DNA from: Adineta ricciae | Lineage: Eukaryota; Rotifera; Eurotatoria; Adinetida; Adinetidae | DNA length: 64,000 nucleotides | Assembly: GCA_905250025.1 (NCBI GenBank) | Contig: CAJNOJ010000006.1 | Location: 434,001 to 498,000, forward strand | Direction of reading: 5' to 3' | In this document: positions 18,934 to 30,585 of the stretch, piece by piece | How positions within the stretch are numbered: the first letter of the stretch is position 1 | How the letters are laid out: the number at the start of each line of letters is the position of its first letter | Made by a program: the position numbers and the translations under genes | Notes under the pieces: generated by a model | The model's input: only the letters and a program-made list of their open reading frames with translations | The model's database searches: none | What the model was told of the DNA's origin: nothing

Positions 18934-19108
18934 GATTTGTGAAGAATAATCTAATGAGAAGAAAAACAACTGATCTTCTTCACGATTCCATACTTTATTC
19001 TATGGAATCTGACAGCGAACCGACATAAGCGTTGTCAAGTATGGCGATAACAACATGCAATAGAGAACAGAATAGAATCGAATCAACTATTCATTCTATC
19101 TATCCACT
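18934..19108. promoter_or_regulatory. short divergent promoter region GNB5 / DNAAF10
   Basis: Only 175 bp separate the two start codons on opposite strands, so both promoters and both 5' leaders must lie here or overlap. No TATA box is obvious. Shared regulation is possible but not shown. Confidence 0.5.
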
Positions 19109-20483
19109 ATGGACAAGCCACAGATTATTTTACACAGCCAAAAATCAGTCAATTATACTGTATTCGATGTGAAATGGATTCCAACATCGGCTAAATTCAT
19201 CTCTCTAGGCAATCATGCACGTGGAACAGGTGCTTTGGATATATTTGAAATTACACATGGCGATATTGCTGTCGTTTCACAAGTAAACAAAACGAAGGCG
19301 ACAGCAAATCTGAGTTCAAATTGTCATGTTTATTTAGTATGAAAAACCGTCAGCTTTCAAATGTGGAACGTTTGGAGCATCACCAACACGTGAAAAACGA
19401 CATTTAGCGACGGGAAATTTCGATGGTTATATTCAAGTTTGGTAAAACAAGCGTACGAATGTAATTTTATTCTTACTACTATCACATATTTCTAGGGATT
19501 TAGAAAAAATTGAAAGTCCGATTTATTCGGTCAAAGGTCATAAAGAAATCATCAATGCAATCGATGCTGTCGGTGGATTAGGAATTGGTCAAGGTGCACC
19601 AGAAATTGCGACTGCTAGCCGAGATGGTAAGATATTCATTGATCGATTTTTGTATGCGCGAATATTTTAATAGGAAGTGTCCATATCTGGGATACAAGAC
19701 AAGCACATGCGGCTGTCGCTAGTATGGAACCAGCCGAAGGTGAAACCAAACGTGATTGTTGGGCAGTTTGTTTTGGCAATGCGTTCAGTTCCAGTGAACG
19801 TGTTGTCTGCGCTGGTTATGATAATGGGGATGTAAAATTATTCGACTTGAGATCGATGTCTCTTCGATGGGAAACAAATATAAAAAATGGAGTACAGTTA
19901 TTAATGATTCGAAAAAGAAACCACTATTTTTTGACTGATTTAGGTATGTTGCTTAGAGTTTGATCGAAAAGACATCGAAATGAATAAATTGGTTGCAACA
20001 ACGTTGGAAAGTAAAATTCATGTATTCGATATGAGAACACAACACCAAGAAAAGGGTTTTGCATCTGTAGTAGAAAAAGTAAATCACTCGAATTGAAATT
20101 TTTGTTCTAATCGTTTGTATCTTCAAGGCTCATAACTCGACTGTCTGGATTGGTCGACATTTACCACAAAATCGCGATGTATTCATGACATGTGGTGGTT
20201 CAGGATCTTACTATCTATGGAAATAGTGCGTAGAAACTATTCAGATCTCAACATGAGTCTCTTTTTTCTATTTAGTAATTATCCAGAGAAACGAACAATG
20301 ACTGAAACTGATAAAACGGAAGTTGGTGTTGCGGGTACACTGACACTGCTACAGAATATTGGCTTATCCAGTCAACCGGCGAGCGCATTCGATTGGAGTT
20401 TAGATAAGACAGGTTTAGCTTGCACATCAGCATTTGACCAAACTGTTCGTGTGTTGATCACGACTAAACTCAACTCTATTTAA
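19109..20483 (+). CDS. DNAAF10: dynein axonemal assembly factor 10 (WDR92/Monad)
   Basis: WD40 protein that works with R2TP-type co-chaperones in cytoplasmic preassembly of axonemal dynein arms. Seven exons: 19109-19282, 19338-19441, 19496-19626, 19674-19891, 19944-20078, 20128-20225 and 20276-20483; 355 residues against 357 in human. Family-specific stretches are clear: [13 protein letters not shown] with [88 protein letters not shown], and the C-terminal [16 protein letters not shown]. All introns are about 46-55 nt. It implies a ciliated animal. Confidence 0.97.
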
Positions 20484-21097
20484 TCGTGTATCTTCTGTGT
20501 ATTTTCGCCTTATTACGCTTTATTACTTTCTCACGTATGATGAACATCACCTTCTCTTCTGGTTGTTTTCATTTATTCACATGGTTAGTTTTTATAATGT
20601 TTTCCGTTTTTTTTTTGTTTTATTTCAAACGAGACAAAAGAAAAAGAACGAATAAAGAAAAAGAGAAAAACAAAACGAAAATCCTTAGTTGTTTTACGCG
20701 ATTCTGATCAATCTTATTACCAATATGTAGAATTAGAATAAAATCTTCTCAGTCATAGAATGAAGATGGTTAAACATATACACATGAAATCGGACACAAA
20801 AGAAAACACACGCACACTCATACATATATATAGAAATCATATGAGCGAGTTTAATACTGTCTACGGATGATGGCAGACAATAAAATAAACAGATACACAG
20901 CAAGAAAAGAAAAAGAAAAGTTAAAACATAACACCGGAAAGAAAAACAAAGTCTTTTTTTCTAGTTTGAATGATAGAGATGAATACAAGAACAACGTCAG
21001 TAAAAGAAACAAGGCTTTATTCTCAAATGCAAGACAAGAAAGATGAAGTTTAGGAAAATGGGAAACGAAAGAAAAAGAAACAAGAAACAAAACTCGT
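20484..21097. other. convergent 3' spacer
   Basis: About 600 bp between the ends of DNAAF10 (plus) and the RGG gene (minus), A- and T-rich, with AATAAA-like signals near 20650 and 20738. No gene seen. Confidence 0.5.
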
Positions 21098-23138
21098 CTA
21101 TTGTTGTCTAGAATCACCAGTTGCTGATGACTGATTTGTTTGTTCGTCTACTGTTGGTTTGTTTTGTTGACGTTGAGTATCACCGGCTGCATTTGATTCT
21201 TCGTTTTTACCTTCTTCACTGTTATTTTGTTGATCATCCTGAGGCTGTTGATTTTCTTTGTTGCCTCCTAGAGAAACAAGGAAAAAAGAGCGATCAGGAT
21301 AACTTCATCTATATATGTATTTACCTCGTTGACGGAAGCGTCCTCGACCACGTCCACCACGGCCGCGACCTTCAAAGTACAAAACGACAGTTAACATTCA
21401 TCGTTGCTTTTGAACAAACTTACCACGACCGCGAAATCCTCGTCCACCGTAACCGTAGTAATTTCCATAGTAATATGGTGTCATACCATATGGATCAAGA
21501 TAGCCTAATAGAAACTCGAAGTTGAGGAATGAGAAGTATATTGAGCATGTATTTTACCTGGTTCTATGAAGTAACCACCAGTGGAATAACCACCGCGGCG
21601 ATTTCGGCCACGTCGTGTGAAGTGTGTTTGTGATTGATCGACATTGCCATTATCTTGATTATCTTGTTGATTATCATTGTTTGCACCGCCTTCTTTGTTG
21701 TTAGTTCGACTGCGTCGACGATTTCTTGGTGCTAGACGACGAGCGACTTTGATAACCATTTTACGAACAACACTTTTCACTATGGCTTCGTCATCTTTTG
21801 GTTTTGGAGGTTGTCCTGAATAGATACAAATCTCAAAATGTGTGCAAAGCAAGATCTTGTAAGTTACATACGTTCTTCATTTTCTGCTCCACTATGACTA
21901 GCATTTGTATTGCGACGTCGCCTATGAACGGAAAATAAAGAAATGACGAACGACACAGATTAGTCTGGTAGACTTGCCGACGATCAGATCGTTTGCTTTG
22001 TTGACGGCCAGATCCTTTATTTTCATCTTGCTGTTGATCATCAGTGGCAGCGCTAGAGATTAACCGTTTAGTATGTCAAATTTAACACCGACGCGAACAA
22101 ATGTTTTACCCATCATGTTGCTGTTCGGCACCAGAATTTTCGTCATTATTCTGTCTACGACGTTGTCGACGATTGGAATTTCGTCGTCGTCTGTTATTAT
22201 TTTCACTATTTCCACCATGTTGTTGTTGATCAGTATTATTTTCATCTTGATTATTATTATCAGCACTATAACGAAAGGAACAGAGTAAGCTTAATCAAAC
22301 TGTCTTTCGAGTAGAAAAAAAGCAAACTTTTCGTCATTTGGATCTTGTCTTCGTGCTGAACCACGAGGTCGACCACGGCCGCGGCCACGGCCACGGCCAC
22401 GTCGAGAACCTCGAAAATTGCGTACTGGAAAATCATTCAAAACGTCTTGTTCTGAGTAATCACCGCCCGATGGGCCGAACCCACGCCGATGCATTGGTGG
22501 ACCGTAGTATCCTGTTGTAATCGAGCAATGTTAGTTTCTTTTTCAAATACGGAATACTCGATACCTACCGCCTGATTGTGGTGGTCCATAGTTTCCTCCT
22601 TGTCCATTCATATAATTTGAATAAGGTGAGTAAGCTCCACCGAAATTGCCATAAAATGGTCTACCACGCATGAAGCGTCCTCGGCCTATATTCAAAAGAA
22701 TATCCTTGAATCAAACAATCAGTAACAACAGTCTACGCTTGTTTACCTCGGCCACGTCGAAAACCACCTCTCCGTCCACCGTATCCACGACCTATAAAGC
22801 AATAAACTGATAATGAACTTTGCTTTCGATGTTTCATACCACGAAAATTGTTCATGTAATCATTATCTTGGTTGTTATTATCATCAGAATTATTTGATCG
22901 TTGTGTGTCATCGTCATTCGATTGACGATTTTCGTCTTCACCTAGATCTTGATTTTGACGTCCACTACCTATCAGAAAATCAATTTATGCACATGCCCGA
23001 GAAAACAGAAGAGTTCGTACCACCCGGTCGTTTACGATAGAAATGTCGTGCACGGTGCTGATAGGGCTGTTGAGGGTGTTGTACTGGCCCTCGGCTGTCA
23101 TCATCCGCTTGAGCATCAGGATTTCGTTGACTATACAT
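21098..23138 (-). CDS. RGG/RG-rich disordered RNA-binding-like protein
   Basis: Twelve small exons: 23021-23138, 22840-22968, 22747-22791, 22569-22685, 22328-22511, 22110-22265, 21978-22052, 21872-21921, 21558-21815, 21424-21504, 21325-21369 and 21098-21267, all phase-consistent; 475 residues from MYSQRNPDAQ. The chain is disordered: Gly/Arg/Tyr blocks (RGYGGRRGGFRRGRG; SRRGRGRGRGRGRPRG; GRGRGGRGRGRF) alternate with Asn/Gln/Asp-rich and arginine blocks, plus one helical basic stretch (AIVKSVVRKMVIKVARRLAP). The composition resembles the tail of Y-box proteins, but no cold-shock domain is encoded here or just upstream. One intron (21922-... side: 21978 to 21921) uses a GC donor, GCAAGT. RNA binding or granule function is inference from RGG content. 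Confidence 0.75.
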
Positions 23139-23357
23139 GGAATATATCTAGAATAGAGTTGCTTGAAGAATATTTTTCTGCTTCTATCAAGACAAAGGAA
23201 CATGATTATAGCAAAAAATGTTTGGCGCGATAAATCGAGTCGTGCGTAGATTGTCTGGTGAATATGTACGCGTGCGAACAAATGAAAGGAAAACATATAT
23301 AGATCTTGGTTGCCTCCACTTGTCCATATTAAGCGAACCGGTTATATAACGAGGGAT

Positions 23358-23392
<35 letters not shown>

Positions 23393-23752
23393 CCTTCTTT
23401 CTTCGTTTCTACAAGTGTTCAGAGAAAAACGTGGACGGGAGAAATGGATAAATACGGATTTTTCTTATGCGTCCCGTCATGTATCTGTCGATGTATCGTT
23501 CTTTATATGTGTATCTGTCGGTGGAGAAAAAGAAGAGAAGAAAAGGAAAAGAATCGATGAAATCCGATATTCTGCTCTTTGACTGTTGTTTATAGTTAGG
23601 AATGATAAACCGATATTCAAAGAAAACAAAAGATCGTCTTTTAGAAATTTTATGTTCATTAACAAGCCAAACATAAACATGAGAAACTTTAAAAGAAAAC
23701 AAACACAGCACCGGTATGTATAGTAAACAAATACGAAGTGCAAATGATCGTG
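23139..23752. other. spacer with TA microsatellite
   Basis: Region upstream of the RGG gene and downstream of ELP3, both on the minus strand. It holds a TA dinucleotide tract and purine-rich sequence near 23525-23555. No coding signal; in particular no cold-shock-domain exon. Confidence 0.55.
23361..23389. repeat. TA dinucleotide microsatellite
   Basis: About 14 uninterrupted TA units in the spacer between ELP3 and the RGG gene. Likely length-variable between alleles. Confidence 0.9.
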
Positions 23753-26016
23753 TCAAACCGGTTCAGGACCAATAATTTTAGACATATATGGTCCATCAAG
23801 CTCATAACCCAGTTTACGATAGTAGTTTCTTGTTCCAACACCTGATATAACACTTATTTTCCACGAACCGTGCTCTTCCAAAGCGATTCGTTCTGCTTCT
23901 TCCATTAACAACATACCATAACCCTATAAGTAGAAGAATTCATTGCAAAAGAGACTGTCAGATTTCAGAAATATTTCGTTTTTCATACTTGATGCTGGAA
24001 TTTTGATGGATCTTTCGCATGTACAGGCACGACACTACCGTACACATGTAATTCTCTAACAATCGAAACTTGTCCTCGTTTCAATTCAGGACGGAACGTT
24101 TCGTTGGTACATTTTCTTAAACGTAATAGTCCAATCAAAATATCCTGTTCAGGATCTTCGTACGCTAAGAATGTTTCCCATCCGTCATTGGCAACGTAGT
24201 CTCGTCGGATGAGCTCAACTTGTTCAGGTTTGATTCTATTATGAATCTCTTGTATACCGACTTCACGTGTGCGAACATCCCGACATTCCAAATTCAGGTC
24301 ACGCATACGCGCAAGAGCATGTTCACGTAAGTTACCATGCTCGACACCGGATGTTACTAATGGCATTGGTATGTCACGTTGAACACGATAAACACGAGTC
24401 CATGGAGGAACAAGTGCGAGAATACGAGCAACTAAATCAACAAGCACTGAGGGAGAATAACTTGCGTAACGATTGGTTCGCCATAATTCATATAGACCTT
24501 AAGTAACAGCAAAGTGATGGAAGAATTCATTAATAATACAATGAAAGTTTACCAGTGCCTCGAATGACAAGTGTAGGATAGAGTTTTAAACCATCTGGAC
24601 GAAACTCGGGATTTTCGAAAAATTCCTTAATAGAGTTCGAGATGAACGAAACATGAAAAATAGATGATCATAGAAATTACTTTGAATTGAGCAAGATCAC
24701 GTTCGAGATCAACGTTCGGTAGATTAGGCATCATATGTGAAACAACTTTGAATCCAGAATCTTTCGCCATTCGAAATGATTCAGTCACTGCTTTAACTGT
24801 ATGTCCTCTGAAAATTATAAGATCATGAAAGAGATGCTCGGTGAAGTAGAATAAAAAAAAACAAACCTATTCGTATCTCTGGCAACATCTTCATAAACAC
24901 TCTGAACACCAACTTCAAGACGTGTGCATCCGTATGCTAACATATCACTGTAAAATCAACAAATGAACAACTATACTTTCAAACGACTGTCATTTCGTAC
25001 CTTAGATGAACTTTGAGGCAATAATCTGGTCGAGTTTCAATTGTAATACCAATGCATTTCGTTTTACTACATTCGGAATATCTATTCAAAGTTCAAAACG
25101 CATATTTTCTTCATCGAAAATGTTCAGAAAACGCCTTACTTAACAGCTTCGGTTACATTACTACTCGTATGACCTGAACAAGCATCATGCAAACTACGAA
25201 TAAAGTAGTCTCTATACGTTTCTGGTAACGACATGAATGTTCCACCCATGACTATGAATTCTATTTTGTCAATATTATGTCCGAGTTGTTTTAACTAAAA
25301 ATATTCAATTGATCTCCTTGAACACAAACTATAACTATTTCGTACTTGTTCCAGTCGATGCTTAGTTTGTAGATACGGATTATATCTAGCTCGGATTGCA
25401 CGCATTGATGTCGGCTAGAAAGAAAAAGCAAGATGAAACTTTCTTCGACGTTTCTCGAAAAACATACTTCATATCCAGTATAGGACTGTGTTGAATACTC
25501 AAAATCCGAATCTGGTCCGCCAGGACAATACACACAAATATTACCAGTCATAGCAATATGTGGACATCGATGTGGTTTGCACATGACAGCGACGACAACA
25601 ATCTATTTATGGATAAAATTGTAAAGAACGATCGTAAATTCAATATTGAATTGTTCTTACGCCACTAGCTGTCCTGACAGGTTTTGCTTTGATTTTCGGC
25701 AGAAGAATCTTCTTGTGTGATTCTGGTATTGCAGCAATAATATCAACTAAACGCGGTTGTAAACTGAGTCCATATTTAGCTGATGCTTTACATTTAACTC
25801 TAACAGAAACGGCATGGTTTTGTTTTTATTTCATACGAGACTTACTTGTTCAAATCGATTTCCTTTCCTTGCTCATTAGCTTCAATTAATTGTTTGACAA
25901 CATCAGATATGGTCGTTAACATCAACTCATGTGTTGATGTCGCTTTGCCTAGAACAGATCAACGAATTCGTATTCGATTCGGACGGGATTTTCCAGCTAC
26001 CTTTGTGCTTGCCCAT
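23753..26016 (-). CDS. ELP3: elongator complex protein 3, radical SAM / acetyltransferase
   Basis: Catalytic subunit of Elongator, which starts the cm5/ncm5/mcm5 modification of wobble uridine in cytosolic tRNAs. Twelve exons: 26001-26016, 25846-25948, 25661-25799, 25468-25602, 25346-25414, 25140-25294, 25001-25081, 24867-24947, 24681-24807, 24553-24625, 23989-24497 and 23753-23923; 552 residues (human 547). Radical-SAM iron-sulphur cysteines sit in [38 protein letters not shown] and [15 protein letters not shown] follow. The C-terminal GNAT domain carries [18 protein letters not shown] and [19 protein letters not shown]. All hallmark residues are present. The first exon is only 16 nt. It lies head to head with MVB12. 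Confidence 0.97.
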
Positions 26017-26380
26017 TCTAGATTCGTTGACTGAATTTTATGAGAGATAATCACTATATTTTTTAGAATATTTGTTTATTTGTTGGGAAAGTGCACCTAT
26101 GAATTTGATTGGTCAGAATTGATGTCAACGTCAATATTCGGATGTAAAATAAAATGTAATGAAAGTGCAAAATTTGTGAAAATTATGCAAGATGATTTCT
26201 AAAAATCTGATGAAATTCAGCTAACGAATCATTGATGGATAGTTATCGACCAATCAGAAGTCATGTGATGCGTCATCAAATTCTGACAAAAGGAAAACAG
26301 AATTGAATGTGATCAAGGTGGGGTTTTTTTCAACTATACGATTGTAAATATTTGAAAAAGAATCGAATCGCTTAATCTCA
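26017..26380. promoter_or_regulatory. divergent promoter region ELP3 / MVB12
   Basis: 364 bp between the ELP3 start (minus) and the MVB12 start (plus). AT-rich, no coding signal; must contain both promoters. Confidence 0.5.
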
Positions 26381-27434
26381 ATGAGTGAAACGCATTTACC
26401 GATAACCGGAATTTGCTTAGTTGCGAAACCAAGCAACGTTCCCACAGGTTATCATTGTATCCGAAAAGGTAAATAAAAGATTTGTTAAACATCATTCAAA
26501 ACTGAATACAATTCTAAAAGAAATACTATAATGAAACATCTCTATTAAAAATCACTGAAAATAAAACGAACTCGATTGCGAGACGGTTTACATTGATCGT
26601 GAAGTTATTCGCAGTACGGATTCGATTTGTTGTATTTCTTCTACTTGTATTCACATTTTTCGCATTTAAACTCACAGATTATTCGAAACTGTTAACTCTG
26701 ATTACTGTCTTTTAGCTTTTGATGACACAAATCGCGATGCTGATCTTATGCAAGATTCGCTACTTGAACGTAAAGATCGTTTTCTTTGTATAACACGTGC
26801 ATGGCCATTAACAGACATGCGTACACTCGGTAGCGATTGTGCACGTGTTCTTGAAGACGTGAAAATTATCAATGAACGTGATAATCCGCCCGCAAATTAT
26901 ACAGGTTTGACATATACATCCGACACACGTGAGAAAGGGACGGTGAAAAAGTTAATCTGTGTCAAAATAGTCGAGAGACAAGGAGGCATGAAATGTATAT
27001 GTGATATTATTTTTCTTTATCGTACAAAACGTCCACCTCAATTCTATACTCTCATTGGCGACATCAATGGTTTGCAAATGTGTGTGAAAGAAGGAACTGT
27101 TCCAGCTCTACGTCCTGCACCAACTGTACCATCTCAAGTTCAGTCGAATCTCTATCCGAACCCAACAGTTGATCAACCATTTCAAGCAGCGCAGCAATCG
27201 GCACCATACCCAACGAATGACTATTCGAATACGAATACACTTACGAAGAAAAGTGATGAAAAAGAAATTCTGGATTGTATCCCATTTCAAATCAATCCGA
27301 AATATTTGGATGCAATGAGAAAAACCGGCAGCGGAAATGATTTATCCACTTTCGAAACATTTCGAATTTTATCATCCTACGAAATCGAGCAACATTTTAA
27401 CTATGATTTTCATATCGAACGATCATCTCTTTGA
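26381..27434 (+). CDS. MVB12: ESCRT-I subunit MVB12 (MABP domain)
   Basis: Two exons, 26381-26468 and 26716-27434, separated by a 247-nt intron; 268 residues. The first exon, MSETHLPITGICLVAKPSN, matches the LPITAVGVVAS start of the MABP domain of MVB12A/B. The domain continues with LLERKDRFLCITRAWPL, ARVLEDVKIIN, KLICVKIVERQGG and RPPQFYTLIGDING. A Pro/Gln/Ser linker follows, then a C-terminal segment (LDCIPFQINPKYL ... FETFRILSSYEIEQHFNYDF) that fits the ESCRT-I anchor helix region (YEF/YNY-type end). Role known for the family: ESCRT-I stabilisation and cargo sorting into multivesicular bodies. Vertebrates have A and B copies; this cannot be assigned to either. Confidence 0.9.
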
Positions 27435-27783
27435 AATTAATCTCATTCAACATTAGAATTCAGTCATATGGAACACATATTATCAATCTTGGGTTTTCTC
27501 ATGTTCAAAACATATACTATTTGTATTATTCATTCTTGTCTTGTTTCTTTTCAAAAATATATATGTAAACAAAACCTCACTTCATTTCATCTGCTTTCCT
27601 AAGCATTATTTTTCAATTTCCGACTCATTTTATTCGAAGATATTCTGTCGAACATAATTAACTTCCGAAATACAAGTGTAAACAATTTATTTTTAGTATT
27701 TTCTTCACAATAAGGCAGTTTTCTTTGCCTACTTGAGTTTTGGCGCTTGAATGAATCATCAACAAACTCGATCCTACTGTCTG
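27435..27783. other. convergent 3' spacer
   Basis: AT-rich gap between the ends of MVB12 (plus) and the unrecognised minus-strand gene. No gene seen. Confidence 0.5.
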
Positions 27784-29001
27784 CTAATATGCTTTCATCG
27801 ATACTAAATAACGTTGTAGTCGATCAGCATATTCACTTGCCCATGAGCTCAGTTCCGGTGCAGTTGATTCAACTAATTGATCAATCGTTTTGAAAATATT
27901 TTTCAATTTAGCATCATCCATAAGATAATTCTTCATTTCAATCGGAAATGGCATTGGCAACTGATTATTTTGTTCCTTGTAGATGATAGCATGACGCGTA
28001 ATATAGAGAATTACCGATGATAATAATCGAATATTCAACCATTGTGTACGATTGAGTTGACCACGTATTAATCGGTATTTGACGGGCTTCAACAGTAGAG
28101 TTTTAATCAATCCACGATAGATGAATACTGAAATGACAAGAAATTTCGTCGTGAAATGATCTAATTGTTTGAAACCACGTTCTCTCATTTTAGCGTAACT
28201 TAATGATAAAAGGTGCTTTTCGATCGACCAAAAGTAACCCGTTGGATATTGTTCAAGTGAACAGTCGAGTAAGTAGATGAAAACAGATTCTCTACTACTC
28301 GTACCGATAAGACCATCTTTTGGTATGAGATTTGTTATTTGATCGAGAATGACTTGAACACAATGAAATAGAATTGTTTGATCGAGTAGTTGTGTTGAGT
28401 TTCTAACAACATGGGATAGAGTTTGATAGATCGAACAGTTCGGATCGAGATAAACACGATGCACAACAGTTAAGAGTTCCAGAAATCGAATGCGATGATA
28501 ATCATATTCGTAATAATTCGCGTTCTTCTTTGCTATACGTAACTTTCTTTTCAGCATAAAATAGAAGATGAAAATCATTCCATAAATTTTCCATCGTTGC
28601 TTATAATTGAATCGTCTTTTCAAGTAAGGTTTCTGCGAATAGTATAATTCATAATTCAGCTGTAAATGATAATCTTGCTGAGCAGAAGGAATTGTAGATG
28701 GTTGGTATCTTGTTGAAGTCAAATTTTGATGACAACTGCTGCAATAGAATGATGCTTGTCTATCAGCTATGGTTCTAACCGATTTCGCTTGCATTTGGCT
28801 ATTCGAACTTGTCGAATGTTGAATAGTTATTCTTGGTAACGGTCGTAATGGTCTGTATTTTGCTGTTAGACAATATACATCAGATGCTAATAGATGTTGC
28901 CTATGCGCTCGTTTGGTTACAAGTTCTTGTACCGCCAATCTTTCAATTTCAGTATCAATATCGAACGAGTGTATAGATTTGTTGCCGAGATGAGTAGTCA
29001 T
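27784..29001 (-). CDS. unrecognised 405-residue protein, single exon
   Basis: One uninterrupted ORF from ATG to stop, 405 codons, unusual here because its neighbours are intron-rich or belong to the single-exon B-box family. The N-terminal third is polar, with a CSSCHQNL pair near residue 90 that is too short to be a metal site by itself. Near residues 135-165 there is a basic/aromatic-hydrophobic stretch (KIYGMIFIFYFMLKRKLR) that could be a membrane or amphipathic helix. The rest looks alpha-helical with many Leu, Ile, Tyr and Arg, and repeated amphipathic helices, ending WASEYADRLQRYLVSMKAY. I recognise no family or catalytic motif. ORF length and composition make it a credible gene; function unknown. 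Confidence 0.7.
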   Translation of the reverse strand: MTTHLGNKSIHSFDIDTEIERLAVQELVTKRAHRQHLLASDVYCLTAKYRPLRPLPRITIQHSTSSNSQMQAKSVRTIADRQASFYCSSCHQNLTSTRYQPSTIPSAQQDYHLQLNYELYYSQKPYLKRRFNYKQRWKIYGMIFIFYFMLKRKLRIAKKNANYYEYDYHRIRFLELLTVVHRVYLDPNCSIYQTLSHVVRNSTQLLDQTILFHCVQVILDQITNLIPKDGLIGTSSRESVFIYLLDCSLEQYPTGYFWSIEKHLLSLSYAKMRERGFKQLDHFTTKFLVISVFIYRGLIKTLLLKPVKYRLIRGQLNRTQWLNIRLLSSVILYITRHAIIYKEQNNQLPMPFPIEMKNYLMDDAKLKNIFKTIDQLVESTAPELSSWASEYADRLQRYLVSMKAY

Positions 29002-29203
29002 ACTTATTATGTTTCACTGTATGTCGTTTCTTTCTTTTCTTTTGCAACAAAAAAACTAAATTTCACATTCCTGCTGTTCTCATTAAAACACCGAGGCAAT
29101 AGACAGAAGAAAAATAATAATAATGAGAAGTCCTTCAAAGCACACGAAACAAACAATACAAGACAACAATCTGTGAAGACAAATATTGATAATTTCTTCG
29201 TAA

Positions 29204-30033
29204 TTAAACATGTGGAAAAGGATTCATGAGACTTTGAAGAAATGGATCGCGTATTAAACCTTGAATGAATTCTTCTTTTGATATACATTGATCTTCATTC
29301 ACATCGAGATTTTTCATAATCGTATCCGCACATTGATTATATGAGAATTTGTGCGCTTTTTCCTCGCTCATTCCTAATAATTCGAACATGGCATGTAGAA
29401 TAAAGAGAATTTCGGCTCGATCAATTGAACTATTGCGATCAATATCGTAAACATTGAATGCGTAACGAAGTTTATCTTCTAGTGGTGCTTCAGTTGTTGA
29501 AACATAGGCCACAAGAAACTGAAAAAAAACAAAACATTTTGGTAATTAATCTTTGTTAGGAACAGAGAAATTTTCTTGAGATATTCACAAGAGTCCTCCT
29601 TAGCAAATTTCAAGTAGGTTTTTTTCTTTCTAAGAACAAAAAACATCGACAGAACGACCTTCTTAAGCATGTGATATATATTTGATTGACGGAGAAATTC
29701 CATCAATCAAACCTGGGTACTAAAACTAATGAAATTTCTTGTTTTGTACTGTGGAAAAAGGAAGGAGGAACTTGCCTCGGAAAAAGTAATGCCATGGTCG
29801 CCGTTTAGATCAAAAGCACGAAAAATATTTTCACTGAGAAGTTTCACATTTTCATTTGGACGAAGTTCTTGGTAAAATTTACAAAACTGCTCTTTAGTCA
29901 TAGTCGTCGAACCAGGATCGCAGTTTTGATGAAAACGTTGTTGCCAAGCAAGAATATCATCGCGCTTCAATTGAGTGTGCTTACCAATTACTGCGTACAC
30001 ATAATCATCGATTTTAGCTTGATTTGAACCCAT
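29204..30033 (-). CDS. neuronal calcium sensor family EF-hand protein
   Basis: Two exons, 29776-30033 and 29204-29518, giving 190 residues, the usual NCS length. It starts MGSNQAK; the Gly2 context fits N-myristoylation. EF1 is degenerate (RFHQNCDPGSTTMTKEQF, with the typical Cys-Pro-like loop disruption), EF2 is FRAFDLNGDHGITFSEF, EF3 is FNVYDIDRNSSIDRAEI and EF4 is LDVNEDQCISKEEF; the last three look calcium-competent. The exon join ITFSE-FLVAY needs a GC donor (GAG|GCAAGT, intron 29519-29775), because any GT alternative breaks the frame. Related to recoverin, visinin and frequenin; exact subgroup not decided. A paralogue is nested in FAM184 at 36-37 kb. Confidence 0.9.
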
Positions 30034-30585
30034 TTGCAAAATACCGATTTGTTGCTTAACCTAACTGTTAACTTTATGTCGTCTCCGTTGATTCTGTTCT
30101 TGTTTTGCTCGTCTGATGAATAATCTGCGTATATATACACACGGCTAGGTCTTTTTCTTCTCTTTTCTCTCTCTCTTGCTCGCTCCTCGGTGATACGAGA
30201 CAAATACAGAGAAGAGAGAAAAAGTAATTGAGATTTCTGTGCCTGCTCAAAAGTATTCTATCTGATCTAGTTCTTCAAGAAGAAGCTCTCTCTCTCTCAG
30301 GAACTTTTCTTGGAGCATGAAAACAACAGACAAGTTTAGATTGGTTTGTTTCTGTATTTTCATCTACTATCGAGACTTTCGAAGTCGAAGGATAATTGAG
30401 AAGAACGCAGTCACCGTACGAAATTAAAGACATCGACCTGGTGTTTACATTGCTATCTTGATTGTGCCAAGACATATGATTCAAGAAAGCAGAAATCTTC
30501 ATCAGATAAATATATCTGCGAGAATAAAACAAGAAAACATGTTTATTTATGGAAACAGAAAACGGCGAATGTTTTGTTGATACAT
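30034..30585. other. spacer upstream of the NCS gene
   Basis: About 550 bp with CT-rich tracts (30150-30185, 30285-30300). It contains the NCS promoter on the minus strand. No gene seen. Confidence 0.45.

Noticed and set aside
21098-23138. Y-box (YBX) protein identity for the RGG gene
   Set aside because: The tail composition fits, but no cold-shock domain exists in this gene or in the 600 bp upstream.
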